From positions 1 to 38,956 of the forward strand of contig JANQPD010000022.1 in assembly GCA_028285465.1 (NCBI GenBank): DNA of 38,956 nucleotides, read 5' to 3'. The notes below the pieces were generated by a model. The model worked only from the letters and a program-made list of their open reading frames with translations, ran no database searches and was not told where the DNA came from. Source of the DNA: Owenweeksia sp. GTDB taxonomy: Bacteria; Bacteroidota; Bacteroidia; Flavobacteriales; Schleiferiaceae. The translations under genes and the position numbers were made by a program. Shown one piece after another: positions 8,016 to 15,843 of this stretch (its first letter is position 1; each line of letters opens with the position of its first letter).

Positions 8016-8105
8016 TTATTTCTTTTTGTGACGGTTTTTTCTCAGGCGTTTTTTACGCTTGTGCGTAGCCATCTTGTGTCTCTTTCTTTTTTTACCACTC
8101 GGCAT
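8016..8105 (-). CDS. 29-residue highly basic ribosome-associated microprotein (AURKAIP1/COX24, DUF1713 type)
   Basis: A 30-codon frame encodes MPSGKKRKRHKMATHKRKKR followed by LRKNRHKKK. Twenty of 29 residues are Lys, Arg or His. The KRKRHKM...KRKKR-R pattern is that of the AURKAIP1/COX24 (DUF1713) domain, represented by mitochondrial ribosomal protein mS38 and actinobacterial bS22. By that relationship it should be a structural protein of the small ribosomal subunit. In Bacteroidota this short sequence is very strongly conserved and usually annotated under that domain name. It lies 12 bp after the TPR gene and 134 bp before rng, in a DNA/RNA-maintenance cluster. It is short enough to be missed by gene finders. 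Confidence 0.85.
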   Translation of the reverse strand: MPSGKKRKRHKMATHKRKKRLRKNRHKKK

Positions 8106-8117
8106 AATGCTGTGTTT

Positions 8118-8624
8118 TTAATTATTATTCAATTCTATTAGGGTCTTCTCAAGCTGGGCTTTCTTCTCGCCCCCGGTCTGGCCAATCCCCCTTTCAAGCG
8201 TTTCCCTGGCCTTATCCGTTTGCCCTAAGGCTTGGTGTGCCTGCGCCAGGAAACCGTAGGTGTCTGCGTTATGTGGTGCTACAACCAAAACCTTTTCAAA
8301 GCGCATTACCGCATTTTCATATTGTGCCGTACGCATAGAAAGTAAACCTAACGTAAGATTGGCACTGAAATTTTCCGGGTGTTCTTCTGCGATCTGGCGA
8401 AGTTTCAAAATGGCCTGCATGGGAGGCTTGGTCGTATCACTTAGGCTTTCTACAGCTGCCTGAACCTGTGCTTCCACATCCTCATGGTCATGAGAGGCGT
8501 GCTCCTCGGTTTCGGAGCTTACTGCTTCCTCTAATGCAGGAACCTCAGGGGTAACCGGCAAAAAGTATACGGTCACCAGCAATGCTGCGCCTGCAATTAG
8601 TAATATGGCCGGTCCCTTTTTCAA
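8118..8624 (-). CDS. Membrane-anchored tetratricopeptide-repeat protein
   Basis: The 168-residue protein has an N-terminal membrane helix or uncleaved signal anchor at residues 5-24 (PAILLIAGAALLVTVYFLPV). A linker rich in Glu and His (ETEEHASHDHEDVEAQ) follows, then about two TPR units (ENFSANLTLGLLSMRTAQYE; NADTYGFLAQAHQALGQTDKA). TPR domains mediate protein-protein contacts; the partner is unknown. The gene follows hup by 9 bp and precedes the microprotein by 12 bp, so the three probably share a transcript. I recall this hup-TPR-rng neighbourhood in other Flavobacteriia, but no specific function is established. Confidence 0.8.
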   Translation of the reverse strand: MKKGPAILLIAGAALLVTVYFLPVTPEVPALEEAVSSETEEHASHDHEDVEAQVQAAVESLSDTTKPPMQAILKLRQIAEEHPENFSANLTLGLLSMRTAQYENAVMRFEKVLVVAPHNADTYGFLAQAHQALGQTDKARETLERGIGQTGGEKKAQLEKTLIELNNN

Positions 8625-8633
8625 AATGCTTTC

Positions 8634-8921
8634 TTAGGCTTTTACTTTTTTCTTCACCGCGTCAACAAAGGTTTTGGCGGGCTTAAAGGAAGGAATGTTG
8701 TGTGCAGGGATGATGATGGTAGTGTTTTTGGAGATGTTTCTACCTGTTTTTTCGGCTCTTCTTTTGATGATGAAGCTGCCAAAGCCTCTTAAATAAACGT
8801 TTTCTCCTGATTCCAGTGAGTTTCTAACTTCTTTCATGAAAGACTCAACCGTTGCTTGAACGTCGGCTTTCTCCATACCAGTTTTGTCGGAGATCCTGGT
8901 TACAATATCAGCTTTAGTCAT
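8634..8921 (-). CDS. hup: HU family DNA-binding protein
   Basis: A small nucleoid-associated protein that binds and bends DNA as a dimer. The 95 residues follow the HU fold: N-terminal helices (MTKADIVTRISDKTGMEKADV), the dimer core VYLRGFGSFIIKRRAEKTGRN, the beta-arm around NTTIIIPAHNIPSFKPAK with the intercalating Pro in its I-P-x-x-x-x-P-x-F context, and a basic C-terminal helix. Length is slightly above the usual 90. It is the promoter-proximal gene of the hup-TPR-microprotein-rng cluster and is divergent from mutY. A minus-strand TATATTTG (-7 element) lies at 8965-8972. Confidence 0.93.
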   Translation of the reverse strand: MTKADIVTRISDKTGMEKADVQATVESFMKEVRNSLESGENVYLRGFGSFIIKRRAEKTGRNISKNTTIIIPAHNIPSFKPAKTFVDAVKKKVKA

Positions 8922-8939
8922 GGGTATGTTAATTAATTA

Positions 8940-8980
8940 TTAAACTCTGTATTTTTGAGGGGGGCAAATATAGAGTTTAA
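8940..8980 (-). promoter_or_regulatory. hup -7 element inside a 9-bp inverted repeat
   Basis: On the minus strand, TATATTTG (plus-strand 8965-8972) matches the TAnnTTTG consensus. TTAAACTCT at 8940-8948 and AGAGTTTAA at 8972-8980 are exact inverted repeats 23 bp apart, bracketing the -7 element and presumed start site. No TTTG is found at the -33 position. The dyad could be an operator or a leader stem. Confidence 0.5.
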
Positions 8981-9044
8981 TTGCGTAGAATAATTAGCTT
9001 CTGTGCGATTTTTTTTTGTGCTAATTGCTTCAAACACAAATATT

Positions 9045-10118
9045 TTGCAAAAACAATTCTTTCGAACAGCCCTGGCAGAATGGTATGCGATATTCAAACG
9101 GCCCTTGCCCTGGCGCGAAACGCGTAACCCCTATCACATTTGGCTTTCCGAGATCATTTTACAGCAAACACGTGTTGTACAAGGGTTGCCATACTACGAA
9201 AAGTTTGTAAATCAATACCCTAAGGTGGAGGACCTGGCCAAAGCACCGCAGGAGGAGGTACTTAAGTTGTGGGAGGGACTGGGGTATTACAGCCGGGCCA
9301 GGAATATGCATCAGGCTGCAAAGTATATCGCGCATGAACGAAATGGAGATTTCCCACCTACTTACCAGGAAATATTAAAAATAAAGGGGGTGGGGCCATA
9401 TACAGCAGCTGCCATTGCCTCTTTTGCTTTTGAGGAACCCCAGGCGGTAGTAGACGGCAATGTATACCGGGTGCTGGCTCGGATCTTTGGGGTTGAAGAA
9501 GCGGTTAATACTCCTAAAGCCCAAAAGGTGTTCAAAACATTAGCCGATGGCCTTTTAAACAGGGAAAACCCCTCTGAGTATAACCAGGCGATAATGGAGT
9601 TTGGTGCATTGCAGTGTGTGCCAAAGAAACCGGATTGCACGGTTTGCCCTTTTAAAGAACATTGCTACGCTTTCTTAAAAGGAGCAGTAGAGGCACTTCC
9701 TAAGAAAGCTGCGAAAAAGGCAAAAAAGCAGCGTTTTTTCTATTATTTACAACTGCAGCAAAACGGCAGTACACTGGTGCGGGAGCGTCCGGCAAATGAT
9801 ATATGGGAGGGTCTGTATGAATTTGTACTTCTCGAGTTTGAAACGCCCAGAAAAGTAGAGGAAGTACTCGAAAAAGCTTCCGGAAAAGGCTGGCTAACGT
9901 CTTCCTTTGTGGTTAAGGAGGTAGTTTCATTGAAACCACATTTGCTAAGCCATCAGAAATTGTGGGTGCAAGTACTGAAAATCGAAACAGAGAGGCTTCT
10001 GTTTCCCAAAGGTGAAGGGGCTTACCGCAAAGTGAATAAAGAAGAGCTTTCAGCATTGCCAATGCCTATACTGTTGAGAAAATACCTTGATCAAAATCAG
10101 TTACCTTTGCCGTTTTGA
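9045..10118 (+). CDS. mutY: A/G-specific adenine DNA glycosylase
   Basis: MutY removes adenine mispaired with 8-oxoguanine, preventing G:C to T:A mutations. The N-terminal catalytic domain has LPWRETRNPYHIWLSEIILQQTRV with the catalytic Glu, the helix-hairpin-helix (KIKGVGPYTAAAIASFAF), the catalytic Asp in VVDGNVYRVLARIFG, and a 4Fe-4S loop C-x6-C-x2-C-x5-C (CVPKKPDCTVCPFKEHC). A NUDIX-like 8-oxoG-recognition domain occupies the C-terminus. The frame opens at a GTG at 9003, but I place the start at the TTG at 9045: it puts 14 residues (MQKQFFRTALAEWY) before the KRPLPWR block, as in E. coli MutY. GTG 9018 is also possible. No ATG is available in this region. Confidence 0.93.
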   Translation: MQKQFFRTALAEWYAIFKRPLPWRETRNPYHIWLSEIILQQTRVVQGLPYYEKFVNQYPKVEDLAKAPQEEVLKLWEGLGYYSRARNMHQAAKYIAHERNGDFPPTYQEILKIKGVGPYTAAAIASFAFEEPQAVVDGNVYRVLARIFGVEEAVNTPKAQKVFKTLADGLLNRENPSEYNQAIMEFGALQCVPKKPDCTVCPFKEHCYAFLKGAVEALPKKAAKKAKKQRFFYYLQLQQNGSTLVRERPANDIWEGLYEFVLLEFETPRKVEEVLEKASGKGWLTSSFVVKEVVSLKPHLLSHQKLWVQVLKIETERLLFPKGEGAYRKVNKEELSALPMPILLRKYLDQNQLPLPF

Positions 10119-10143
10119 ATAGCCGTTAAAAAGGTTAAATTTG
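10114..10143 (+). promoter_or_regulatory. Promoter of ssb
   Basis: TTTG at 10114-10117, an 18-bp spacer and TAAATTTG at 10136-10143 fit the Bacteroidota promoter consensus. The -33 element overlaps the end of mutY. The resulting leader before the ssb ATG (10160) is only about 10 nt. Confidence 0.65.
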
Positions 10144-10159
10144 TTTAAATCCAAAGGAT

Positions 10160-10591
10160 ATGGCAGGTTCGCTTAACAAAGTTATGTTGATAGGAAATCT
10201 GGGGAAAGACCCGGAATTCAGAGCGTTTGAAGGAGGTGGCTCAATTACCCGGTTCCCCTTAGCTACCTCTGAAACCTACACCAACCGCCAAAATGAAAAA
10301 GTAACCCAAACAGAATGGCACACCATAGTACTGCGCAATAAACTGGGAGAGGTAGCGGATAAGTATTTAAAGAAAGGCGACAAAGTATTTATCGAGGGAA
10401 AGCTGAAAACGCGCAGCTGGGAAGATCAAAGCGGAGAGCGTAAATATGCTACCGAAATTCAAGCCGATAACATGACCATGTTAGGGGGGCGGAACGAGCC
10501 GCAGCAGGTTTCAAACGGTGGGCAGCATAGCCCGGCAGAAGAACCTTCAGGCTTTGCCAATGATACGGAAGAGGATGACCTTCCCTTTTAA
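10160..10591 (+). CDS. ssb: Single-stranded DNA-binding protein
   Basis: SSB coats single-stranded DNA in replication, repair and recombination. The 143-residue protein has an N-terminal OB fold: MAGSLNKVMLIGNLGKDPEF, then TRFPLATSE, TEWHTIVLRNKLGEVADKYLKKGDKVFIEGKL, and RKYATEIQADNMTML. A Gly/Gln/Ser-rich linker follows, and the acidic tail ends DDLPF, which recruits partner proteins. It carries its own promoter at the end of mutY and precedes gldE by 22 bp, the ssb-gldE-gldD order known from gliding Flavobacteriia. Confidence 0.96.
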   Translation: MAGSLNKVMLIGNLGKDPEFRAFEGGGSITRFPLATSETYTNRQNEKVTQTEWHTIVLRNKLGEVADKYLKKGDKVFIEGKLKTRSWEDQSGERKYATEIQADNMTMLGGRNEPQQVSNGGQHSPAEEPSGFANDTEEDDLPF

Positions 10592-10613
10592 TTGCTAACG
10601 AAACCCATCCAAT

Positions 10614-11945
10614 TTGGACCCTGATCCGGAACCCTTATATTCATTTTTAGCCCTGCTGAGGCCTTTGGAGTTTCATTTGCTCCTCCCTTTTTTGGTGTTG
10701 CTGTTGTTGCTGCTTGCTTCAGCGTTGGTCAGTGGCTCGGAGGTGGCATTCTTTTCTCTAAAACCGCAGGATGTAGATGAAGTAAAAAACAAGAATAAGT
10801 CCGGTTTTGAGCGGGTAAGCAATTTGCTTGATCACCCTAAAACGCTGCTGGCAACTATTCTTATAAGCAACAACTTCATAAATGTAGGCATCGTAATCCT
10901 TTCTACTTTTCTTACTAACGAAGTCTTTGATTTCAGTGAGTATCCCACCGCAGGGTTTGCCACACAGATCTTTGGGATCACTTTTCTGATCTTGCTCTTT
11001 GGTGAAGTACTGCCCAAAGTATACGCTACCAAGCAAGCGGTTCGCTTCGCTGTGTTTATGAGTACGCCCATGCTCCTGATGCGTACTTTGTGTAAACCGG
11101 TGAGCCGGCTGTTGGTGCGTTCAACCAGTTTTATAGAAAAACGCCTTCAAAGCTCTTCGGAGAACCTCAGTGTAGATGACCTTTCGCAGGCGCTGGAATT
11201 GGCGAATGAAGATACCACGGATGAGGAGCAGAAAATACTGGAGGGCATCGTCAAATTTGGCAATACTACGGTGAAGCAGATCATGAAACCCCGTATGGAT
11301 GTGGTTTGCGTAGAGGAGAGCTGGGACTACGAAAAGGTAATGGGGATTATATTGGATGGTGGTTACTCCCGTATCCCAGTATATAAAGAAACCTTTGATC
11401 AGGTGGTGGGTGTATTGTATATCAAAGACCTGATCCCTCACATAGAAGCTGCAAAAGGTTTCGATTGGATATCCCTTACCCGGGATCCGTTTTTTGTGCC
11501 TGAAAACAAAAAAATTGACGACTTGCTGCAGGAGTTTCAAGAGAAGAAAATACACATGGCGGTGGTGGTGGATGAATTCGGGGGTACCAGTGGCATCATA
11601 ACGCTGGAAGATATAATTGAAGAAATTGTAGGCGAGATCAGTGACGAGTTTGATGATGAAGAACTTGTATACAGCAAATTAGACGATACCAATTACGTTT
11701 TTGAAGGCAAGATCCACCTGACCGACTTTGTGCGGGTCTTGGGGCGCGACATATCCTTGCTGGAAGAAGAAAGGGGAGAAGCCGATACTTTAGCCGGGTT
11801 CCTGTTGGAAGTAGCCGGGAAGTTTCCGGAAGTAAAAGAAGAGATCGTATTTCAACCCTTTACCTTTAAAGTAGAAAGTCTTGAGGGCAGGCGTATAAAG
11901 CGCATTAAAGTAACCATTGCAGAAGACGAGACAGAAGATGCTTAA
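10614..11945 (+). CDS. gldE: Gliding-motility-associated membrane protein GldE (CNNM/CorC-like)
   Basis: GldE is an integral inner-membrane protein linked to gliding motility in Flavobacterium. The 443 residues comprise a DUF21/CNNM transmembrane region (hydrophobic segments at about 17-40, 88-115 and 118-150; EVAFFSL, ISNNFINVGIVILS), a pair of CBS domains (about 205-330; MKPRMDVVCVEES, VVDEFGGTSGIITLEDIIEEIVGEI) and a C-terminal CorC_HlyC domain (VFEGKIHLTDFVRVLG). The family resembles Mg/Co exporters. I take the TTG at 10614 as start because the product then begins MDPDPEPLYSF, a GldE-like N-terminus. It overlaps gldD by 8 bp. Without the gld context the label would be a generic CNNM/hemolysin C protein. 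Confidence 0.9.
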   Translation: MDPDPEPLYSFLALLRPLEFHLLLPFLVLLLLLLASALVSGSEVAFFSLKPQDVDEVKNKNKSGFERVSNLLDHPKTLLATILISNNFINVGIVILSTFLTNEVFDFSEYPTAGFATQIFGITFLILLFGEVLPKVYATKQAVRFAVFMSTPMLLMRTLCKPVSRLLVRSTSFIEKRLQSSSENLSVDDLSQALELANEDTTDEEQKILEGIVKFGNTTVKQIMKPRMDVVCVEESWDYEKVMGIILDGGYSRIPVYKETFDQVVGVLYIKDLIPHIEAAKGFDWISLTRDPFFVPENKKIDDLLQEFQEKKIHMAVVVDEFGGTSGIITLEDIIEEIVGEISDEFDDEELVYSKLDDTNYVFEGKIHLTDFVRVLGRDISLLEEERGEADTLAGFLLEVAGKFPEVKEEIVFQPFTFKVESLEGRRIKRIKVTIAEDETEDA

Positions 11946-12513
11946 AAAACTATGCCTGTTCAGCTTTCTTTTGTTCCTGCTTGGCTGCGGTAGTGATGAG
12001 CCTACTACACCAAAACCCATAGGCTATTTCAGGCTGGAAGCGCCAGAGGCGAAGTATGAAATACTCAATACAGGCTGTCCATACCGTTTTGACATCAATA
12101 CACATGCGCAATGGCAGCCCGTAAAGAGGGCGTTCTGCTGGGGGGACATTTATTACCCCGGCATTAAGGCACGGGTACAACTTACTTACAAAGCGTTAAA
12201 GGAAGATGAGGATCTGGCCAGGTTTTTAGAGGATAGCCGGGGGTTGGCGTATAAACACGCGGTAAAGGCCGATGGGATCCGGGAGCAGCAATTTAGTTAT
12301 TCCAGTAAAGAAGTACACGGCATTTACTACACCATTGCCGGGGATGCGGCTACCAGTACCCAATTTATAGCTACGGATAGCACCCGGCACTTTATGCGGG
12401 GCGTGTTGTACTTTTATGCAGCGCCTAATGCAGATTCGTTGAAACCGGTTAATGATTATATGCAGGAAGAGATATTACACCTCATTGAAACCCTGGAATG
12501 GCAGAGCTTGTAA
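11938..12513 (+). CDS. gldD: Gliding motility lipoprotein GldD
   Basis: GldD is a lipoprotein required for gliding in Flavobacterium johnsoniae and is found with the type IX secretion genes; its biochemical role is not known. From the ATG at 11938 the protein has 191 residues with a lipoprotein signal MLKKLCLFSFLLFLLGC, Cys17 being the acylation site in lipobox LLGC. The mature part has GYFRLEAPEAKYEI, CPYRFDI and CWGDIYYPGIKARVQLTYK, recognisable GldD blocks. The frame is open further 5' (to 11917), but that start would bury the signal peptide behind basic residues inside gldE. It overlaps gldE by 8 bp and the next gene by 16 bp, indicating translational coupling. Confidence 0.92.
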   Translation: MLKKLCLFSFLLFLLGCGSDEPTTPKPIGYFRLEAPEAKYEILNTGCPYRFDINTHAQWQPVKRAFCWGDIYYPGIKARVQLTYKALKEDEDLARFLEDSRGLAYKHAVKADGIREQQFSYSSKEVHGIYYTIAGDAATSTQFIATDSTRHFMRGVLYFYAAPNADSLKPVNDYMQEEILHLIETLEWQSL

Positions 12514-12704
12514 CGATCGCGGAGTTTGATAATGTCAACCAGGCCTATGTATTCAAGTCACGCCTCGAGGCGGAAGGAATCCGTGTTTTTCTGCAAAATG
12601 AAAACCTCACCAACCTGATCGGCATCGGGGGCTTTGCTTCCGTAAAAGTGCAGGTGGCCCTACCGGACTCATTTAAGGCGATGGATGTGCTGTACGAAGA
12701 CTAG
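12498..12704 (+). CDS. DUF2007-type small protein
   Basis: A 68-residue protein with AELVTIAEFDNVNQAYVFKS at the start, then RLEAEGIRVFLQNENL and VALPDSFKAMDVL. This is the layout of the DUF2007 (putative signal-transducing, PII-like ferredoxin-fold) family: one beta-alpha-beta unit with a V-x-L-x-V-P-D-D-like third strand. Function is unknown. The ATG overlaps the end of gldD by 16 bp, so it is translated from the same message as gldE and gldD. No membrane or export signal is seen. Confidence 0.8.
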   Translation: MAELVTIAEFDNVNQAYVFKSRLEAEGIRVFLQNENLTNLIGIGGFASVKVQVALPDSFKAMDVLYED

Positions 12705-12945
12705 TCAGCACCCTTCACAAACCCCTGGGTGTCCATTGCAGTATAATGAAAACTCTATTATTGTCCACTGGCGCCTTTTTCTCACGTTTTATTCTCGATT
12801 GAGTTCTTCATTGGGATCTTGTATAAGCTGTTTTTTTACTCAAGTCAACAATTGATCCGGAAAAGACGCGTACGACTGAGGTATGTGTTTTTTGAGCAAA
12901 CTTTCTAATTTAGTGTCTTCTTAAACCCGGAAGATCAGAACAAAT
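12705..12945. other. Intergenic stretch with no recognised gene
   Basis: These 241 bp hold no convincing reading frame, RNA gene or strong hairpin. The likely role is the end of the gldE-gldD-DUF2007 message and the promoter of the next gene, but I find no full TTTG/TAnnTTTG pair. Confidence 0.6.
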
Positions 12946-13455
12946 ATGAGTACAGGAACTTTTCGTTTATACAGCAACGACCTTGGAGGGAATTTTTCAA
13001 AAGAGCAGGTGTTCAACCAATTTGGTTGTGATGGCGGCAATATCAGTCCGCACCTGGCATGGGAAAATGCTCCGGACGGCACTAAAGGCTATGCAATATT
13101 TATGCACGATCCCGATGCACCCACACATGGCGGGTTTTGGCATTGGGCGGTTTACAACATTCCAGAGGGTACCAGTAGCCTGCCTGCGGGGGCAGGGAAC
13201 CCGCATAACAATTTGCTGGATGAAGGTGTGCTTATGGGAAAAGCAGACGCGGGAGCCAATATGTATTGCGGACCCTGTCCGCCTCCGGGTGATTTTACCC
13301 ATCGTTATGAGATTACCATTTATGCCTTGAATACGGAAAAGATGGATGGTGTAGACGAACATACTCCCGTTAACCAGGTCGAGTTCAGAGTAGTAACCGA
13401 ATGGGAAATTGCACGAGCCTCTGTTATTGCACACTTTAAAAGGGATGCAGAGTAA
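12946..13455 (+). CDS. YbhB/YbcL family PEBP-like (Raf kinase inhibitor-like) protein
   Basis: The 169-residue cytoplasmic protein belongs to the phosphatidylethanolamine-binding fold. It shows the ligand-pocket motifs: CDGGNISPHLAWENAPDGTK, the DPDAPT block (MHDPDAPTHGGFWHWAVYNIP) and CGPCPPPGDFTHRYEITIYAL, matching G-x-CPPxG-x-HRY. No signal peptide is present. The bacterial members' substrate or partner is not established. It is a lone gene between the gldE cluster and convergent ctaA, whose stop is 20 bp away. Confidence 0.92.
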   Translation: MSTGTFRLYSNDLGGNFSKEQVFNQFGCDGGNISPHLAWENAPDGTKGYAIFMHDPDAPTHGGFWHWAVYNIPEGTSSLPAGAGNPHNNLLDEGVLMGKADAGANMYCGPCPPPGDFTHRYEITIYALNTEKMDGVDEHTPVNQVEFRVVTEWEIARASVIAHFKRDAE

Positions 13456-13475
13456 AGTGCCCTTTTCTATAGGTT

Positions 13476-14501
13476 TTATTGTTCCTTCCTTCCCCGCACA
13501 GGCACCATGCTAATGGTTGCGAGGTGAATATGCAGGCCAAACATAAAGGTGGCCAGTAAAAGATGGGTGGGTTGCGCCCATTTTGGAAAACCAAAATAGC
13601 TTAAAGCTATGCCAAGGATGATTTCCATCAATATCACCGCCAACAGGCCTTTGATGCCAGGTGCGAGCGAAGGATATCTGCGCCCCAGGTAGAAAAGAGT
13701 AAGATGTAGTACCACAACCAGGATGGAAAAAGAACGGTGCAGGTAAAACTGCCAGTTAAGGCCATTCACCCAATCGTTTCGCATTAGCCCCGCTTCGTTG
13801 AGGTGGTCTACCTGCTCCCGTACCTGGGTGCCCCAGATAATCTGGGCCAAACCGGTTACCAAAACCAGTAATAAAAGGACGTTAAACCGGGTGGAGACAT
13901 GCGACACTTTGTTATTGTCCTGCAGCACACGCAGCAACAGCAATAAAATGGCTATCAATATAAGTGCACCCAGCATGTGAATGGTAATGCTACCCGGGAT
14001 AAGGTTACCGTCTACCACCAATTTACCCAACCAGGCTTCAAAACCCAACATAAACAAACCGGCAAAAGAGAGCAGGGCCAAAATCGGTTTGCGCCTTATC
14101 TTAAACATGGAAAATACAAAAAGCAAAAACATAGGAACACCGGCTAAGGCCCCAATGAGCCGGTTGATATACTCTGTCCAGGTATGAAAAGGGTTAAAGT
14201 GCGCGTAGTCGTGTTTCGTGTAAGGAGCCCAGTTTTGAGGTTCGTAGTTTCCGGAAGTGGTGAAATCGCTTTTAGCTACACGCAATGCCTCGTGTACAAT
14301 AATGATCTGTCCCGATTTGTACGAATGCTCAGGTTTCCATTCCAACTGTGTTCGTTCGGTTGGTGGAATGAGGTAGCCAAAGCATTTGGGCCAGTCGGGG
14401 CAACCCATGCCTGAGCCTGTCATACGAACAACGCTACCGGCCAGGATCACCAGGTAAATGAGCACCAGTTCTATACGTGTAAGCCTTCTGAGGGTTTTCA
14501 T
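13476..14501 (-). CDS. ctaA: Heme A synthase (COX15/CtaA)
   Basis: CtaA oxidises the C8 methyl of heme O to a formyl group, giving heme A for aa3-type cytochrome oxidase. The 341-residue inner-membrane protein has about eight helices. It starts RLTRIELVLIYLVILAGSVVRMTGSGMGCPDWPKCFG, the family signature. Candidate heme-ligand histidines lie in ITIHMLGAL, FYLHRSFSILVVVLHL and THLLLATFMFGLHIH. The first helix pair normally has E-x-x-H-R; here it reads EYINRLIGALAG, Asn for His. A periplasmic loop of about 60 residues (35-95) contains another His-rich segment. It lies downstream of recA on the same strand but beyond the recA terminator. Confidence 0.92.
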   Translation of the reverse strand: MKTLRRLTRIELVLIYLVILAGSVVRMTGSGMGCPDWPKCFGYLIPPTERTQLEWKPEHSYKSGQIIIVHEALRVAKSDFTTSGNYEPQNWAPYTKHDYAHFNPFHTWTEYINRLIGALAGVPMFLLFVFSMFKIRRKPILALLSFAGLFMLGFEAWLGKLVVDGNLIPGSITIHMLGALILIAILLLLLRVLQDNNKVSHVSTRFNVLLLLVLVTGLAQIIWGTQVREQVDHLNEAGLMRNDWVNGLNWQFYLHRSFSILVVVLHLTLFYLGRRYPSLAPGIKGLLAVILMEIILGIALSYFGFPKWAQPTHLLLATFMFGLHIHLATISMVPVRGRKEQ

Positions 14502-14515
14502 CCGGCAAAAATAAA

Positions 14516-14541
14516 AAGAGGTACTCCTGGAAGTACCTCTT
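14516..14541 (-). terminator. Terminator of recA
   Basis: AAGAGGTACT (14516-14525) and AGTACCTCTT (14532-14541) form a 10-bp perfect stem with a 6-base loop. Read on the minus strand it is followed by TTTATTTTTG. It lies 60 bp after the recA stop and 15 bp before the ctaA start. Confidence 0.8.
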
Positions 14542-14600
14542 GTCTGCTTATTTAGAATGATTGTGTGTACGTATGGAAAACCTGTATATGCTTCGGCTGG

Positions 14601-15596
14601 TTAAGCGTATATGGCCTCTTTGATCTTTTCTTCAAGTTCCTCGGCTAATTCGGGATTGTCTACCAGTAACTGGCGCACAGCATCACGTCCCTGGCCCAGT
14701 TTGGTGTCGCCATAGCTGAACCAGGAGCCGGCTTTCTTTACAATATCATGCTCTACCCCCAGGTCGATGATCTCGCCTACCTTGCTTATACCTTCTCCGT
14801 ACATAATATCAAATTCTGCCTGGCGGAAAGGGGGAGCTACCTTGTTTTTTACCACTTTTACGCGTGCCCGGTTTCCGGCTACTTCATCTCCACTTTTTAT
14901 TTGAGAAGACCTGCGGATGTCCAGGCGAACAGAAGCATAAAACTTAAGGGCATTCCCTCCAGTGGTAGTTTCCGGGTTGCCGAACATTACCCCTATCTTT
15001 TCGCGCAATTGGTTGATAAAGATGCAGCAGCACTTGGTTTTGCTAATGGTAGAGGTGAGCTTGCGTAAGGCCTGGCTCATTAGCCTGGCCTGGAGCCCCA
15101 TCTTGCTGTCGCCCATTTCCCCTTCAATTTCTGCCTTTGGCGTAAGGGCAGCAACGGAGTCAATAATGATCAGGTCAATAGCACCGGAGCGGATCAAGTT
15201 GTCGGCAATTTCCAAAGCCTGCTCCCCGTTATCGGGTTGTGAAATAATGAGCTCTTCAGTATTCACCCCCAGCTTTTCTGCATAATAGCGATCAAAGGCA
15301 TGTTCAGCATCTATGAAAGCAGCTATGCCCCCCTGCTTTTGTACTTCAGCGATGGCGTGGATGGTAAGCGTGGTTTTACCGGATGATTCGGGACCATAAA
15401 TCTCTACTACCCGCCCTTTGGGGTAACCCCCGATTCCCAATGCAATGTCTAAGCCTATGGAGCCTGAGGGGATAGCCTCTATGGCTTCCACTGCATTGTC
15501 GCCCATGCGCATAACGGCACCTTTGCCATAGGTCTTATCCATTTTGTCCAACGTCAGTTTTAGTGCCTTCAGCTTGGCGTCCTTATCGTTGCTCAT
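14601..15596 (-). CDS. recA: Recombinase A
   Basis: RecA forms ATP-dependent filaments on single-stranded DNA, pairs homologous strands and triggers LexA-type self-cleavage. The 331 residues include Walker [10 protein letters not shown] at 68-76, [22 protein letters not shown] with Walker B and loop L1, and the L2 region with [30 protein letters not shown]. It is slightly shorter than E. coli RecA (352) because the acidic C-terminal tail is brief ([16 protein letters not shown]). No intein is seen. It is transcribed alone, with a TATATTTG -7 element upstream and a terminator before ctaA. No LexA box is recognised. Confidence 0.97.
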   Translation of the reverse strand: MSNDKDAKLKALKLTLDKMDKTYGKGAVMRMGDNAVEAIEAIPSGSIGLDIALGIGGYPKGRVVEIYGPESSGKTTLTIHAIAEVQKQGGIAAFIDAEHAFDRYYAEKLGVNTEELIISQPDNGEQALEIADNLIRSGAIDLIIIDSVAALTPKAEIEGEMGDSKMGLQARLMSQALRKLTSTISKTKCCCIFINQLREKIGVMFGNPETTTGGNALKFYASVRLDIRRSSQIKSGDEVAGNRARVKVVKNKVAPPFRQAEFDIMYGEGISKVGEIIDLGVEHDIVKKAGSWFSYGDTKLGQGRDAVRQLLVDNPELAEELEEKIKEAIYA

Positions 15597-15643
15597 ATCG
15601 ATTTATTGTAATTTGAGAATTCTATAAATTTTAGAAGATGCAG

Positions 15644-15651
15644 CAAATATA
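15644..15651 (-). promoter_or_regulatory. Probable recA -7 element
   Basis: Plus-strand CAAATATA reads TATATTTG on the minus strand, matching TAnnTTTG, 48 bp upstream of the recA ATG. No clear -33 TTTG is present. Confidence 0.5.
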
Positions 15652-15843
15652 AAGATAATGAGCAGCTTTTTTCTTCAGGCGGTTTAAAACTTTTAAAGCT
15701 TTGTTTTTTTCCAGTTTTACGATACAAAACGCAATACATCCCGTTTACCGGAAGGAAGGTTCTGCAATACTTGATTTGAAGCGCTGCAGGTGCTCGTGCT
15801 TTGGATTTATATGTAGATTTATTGCGATTCAAAACATCTGGAT

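Noticed and set aside
15593..15832. 79-codon minus-strand frame upstream of recA
   Set aside because: It covers the recA promoter (-7 at 15644-15651), has no family match and an atypical composition; it is an open stretch in the recA leader.
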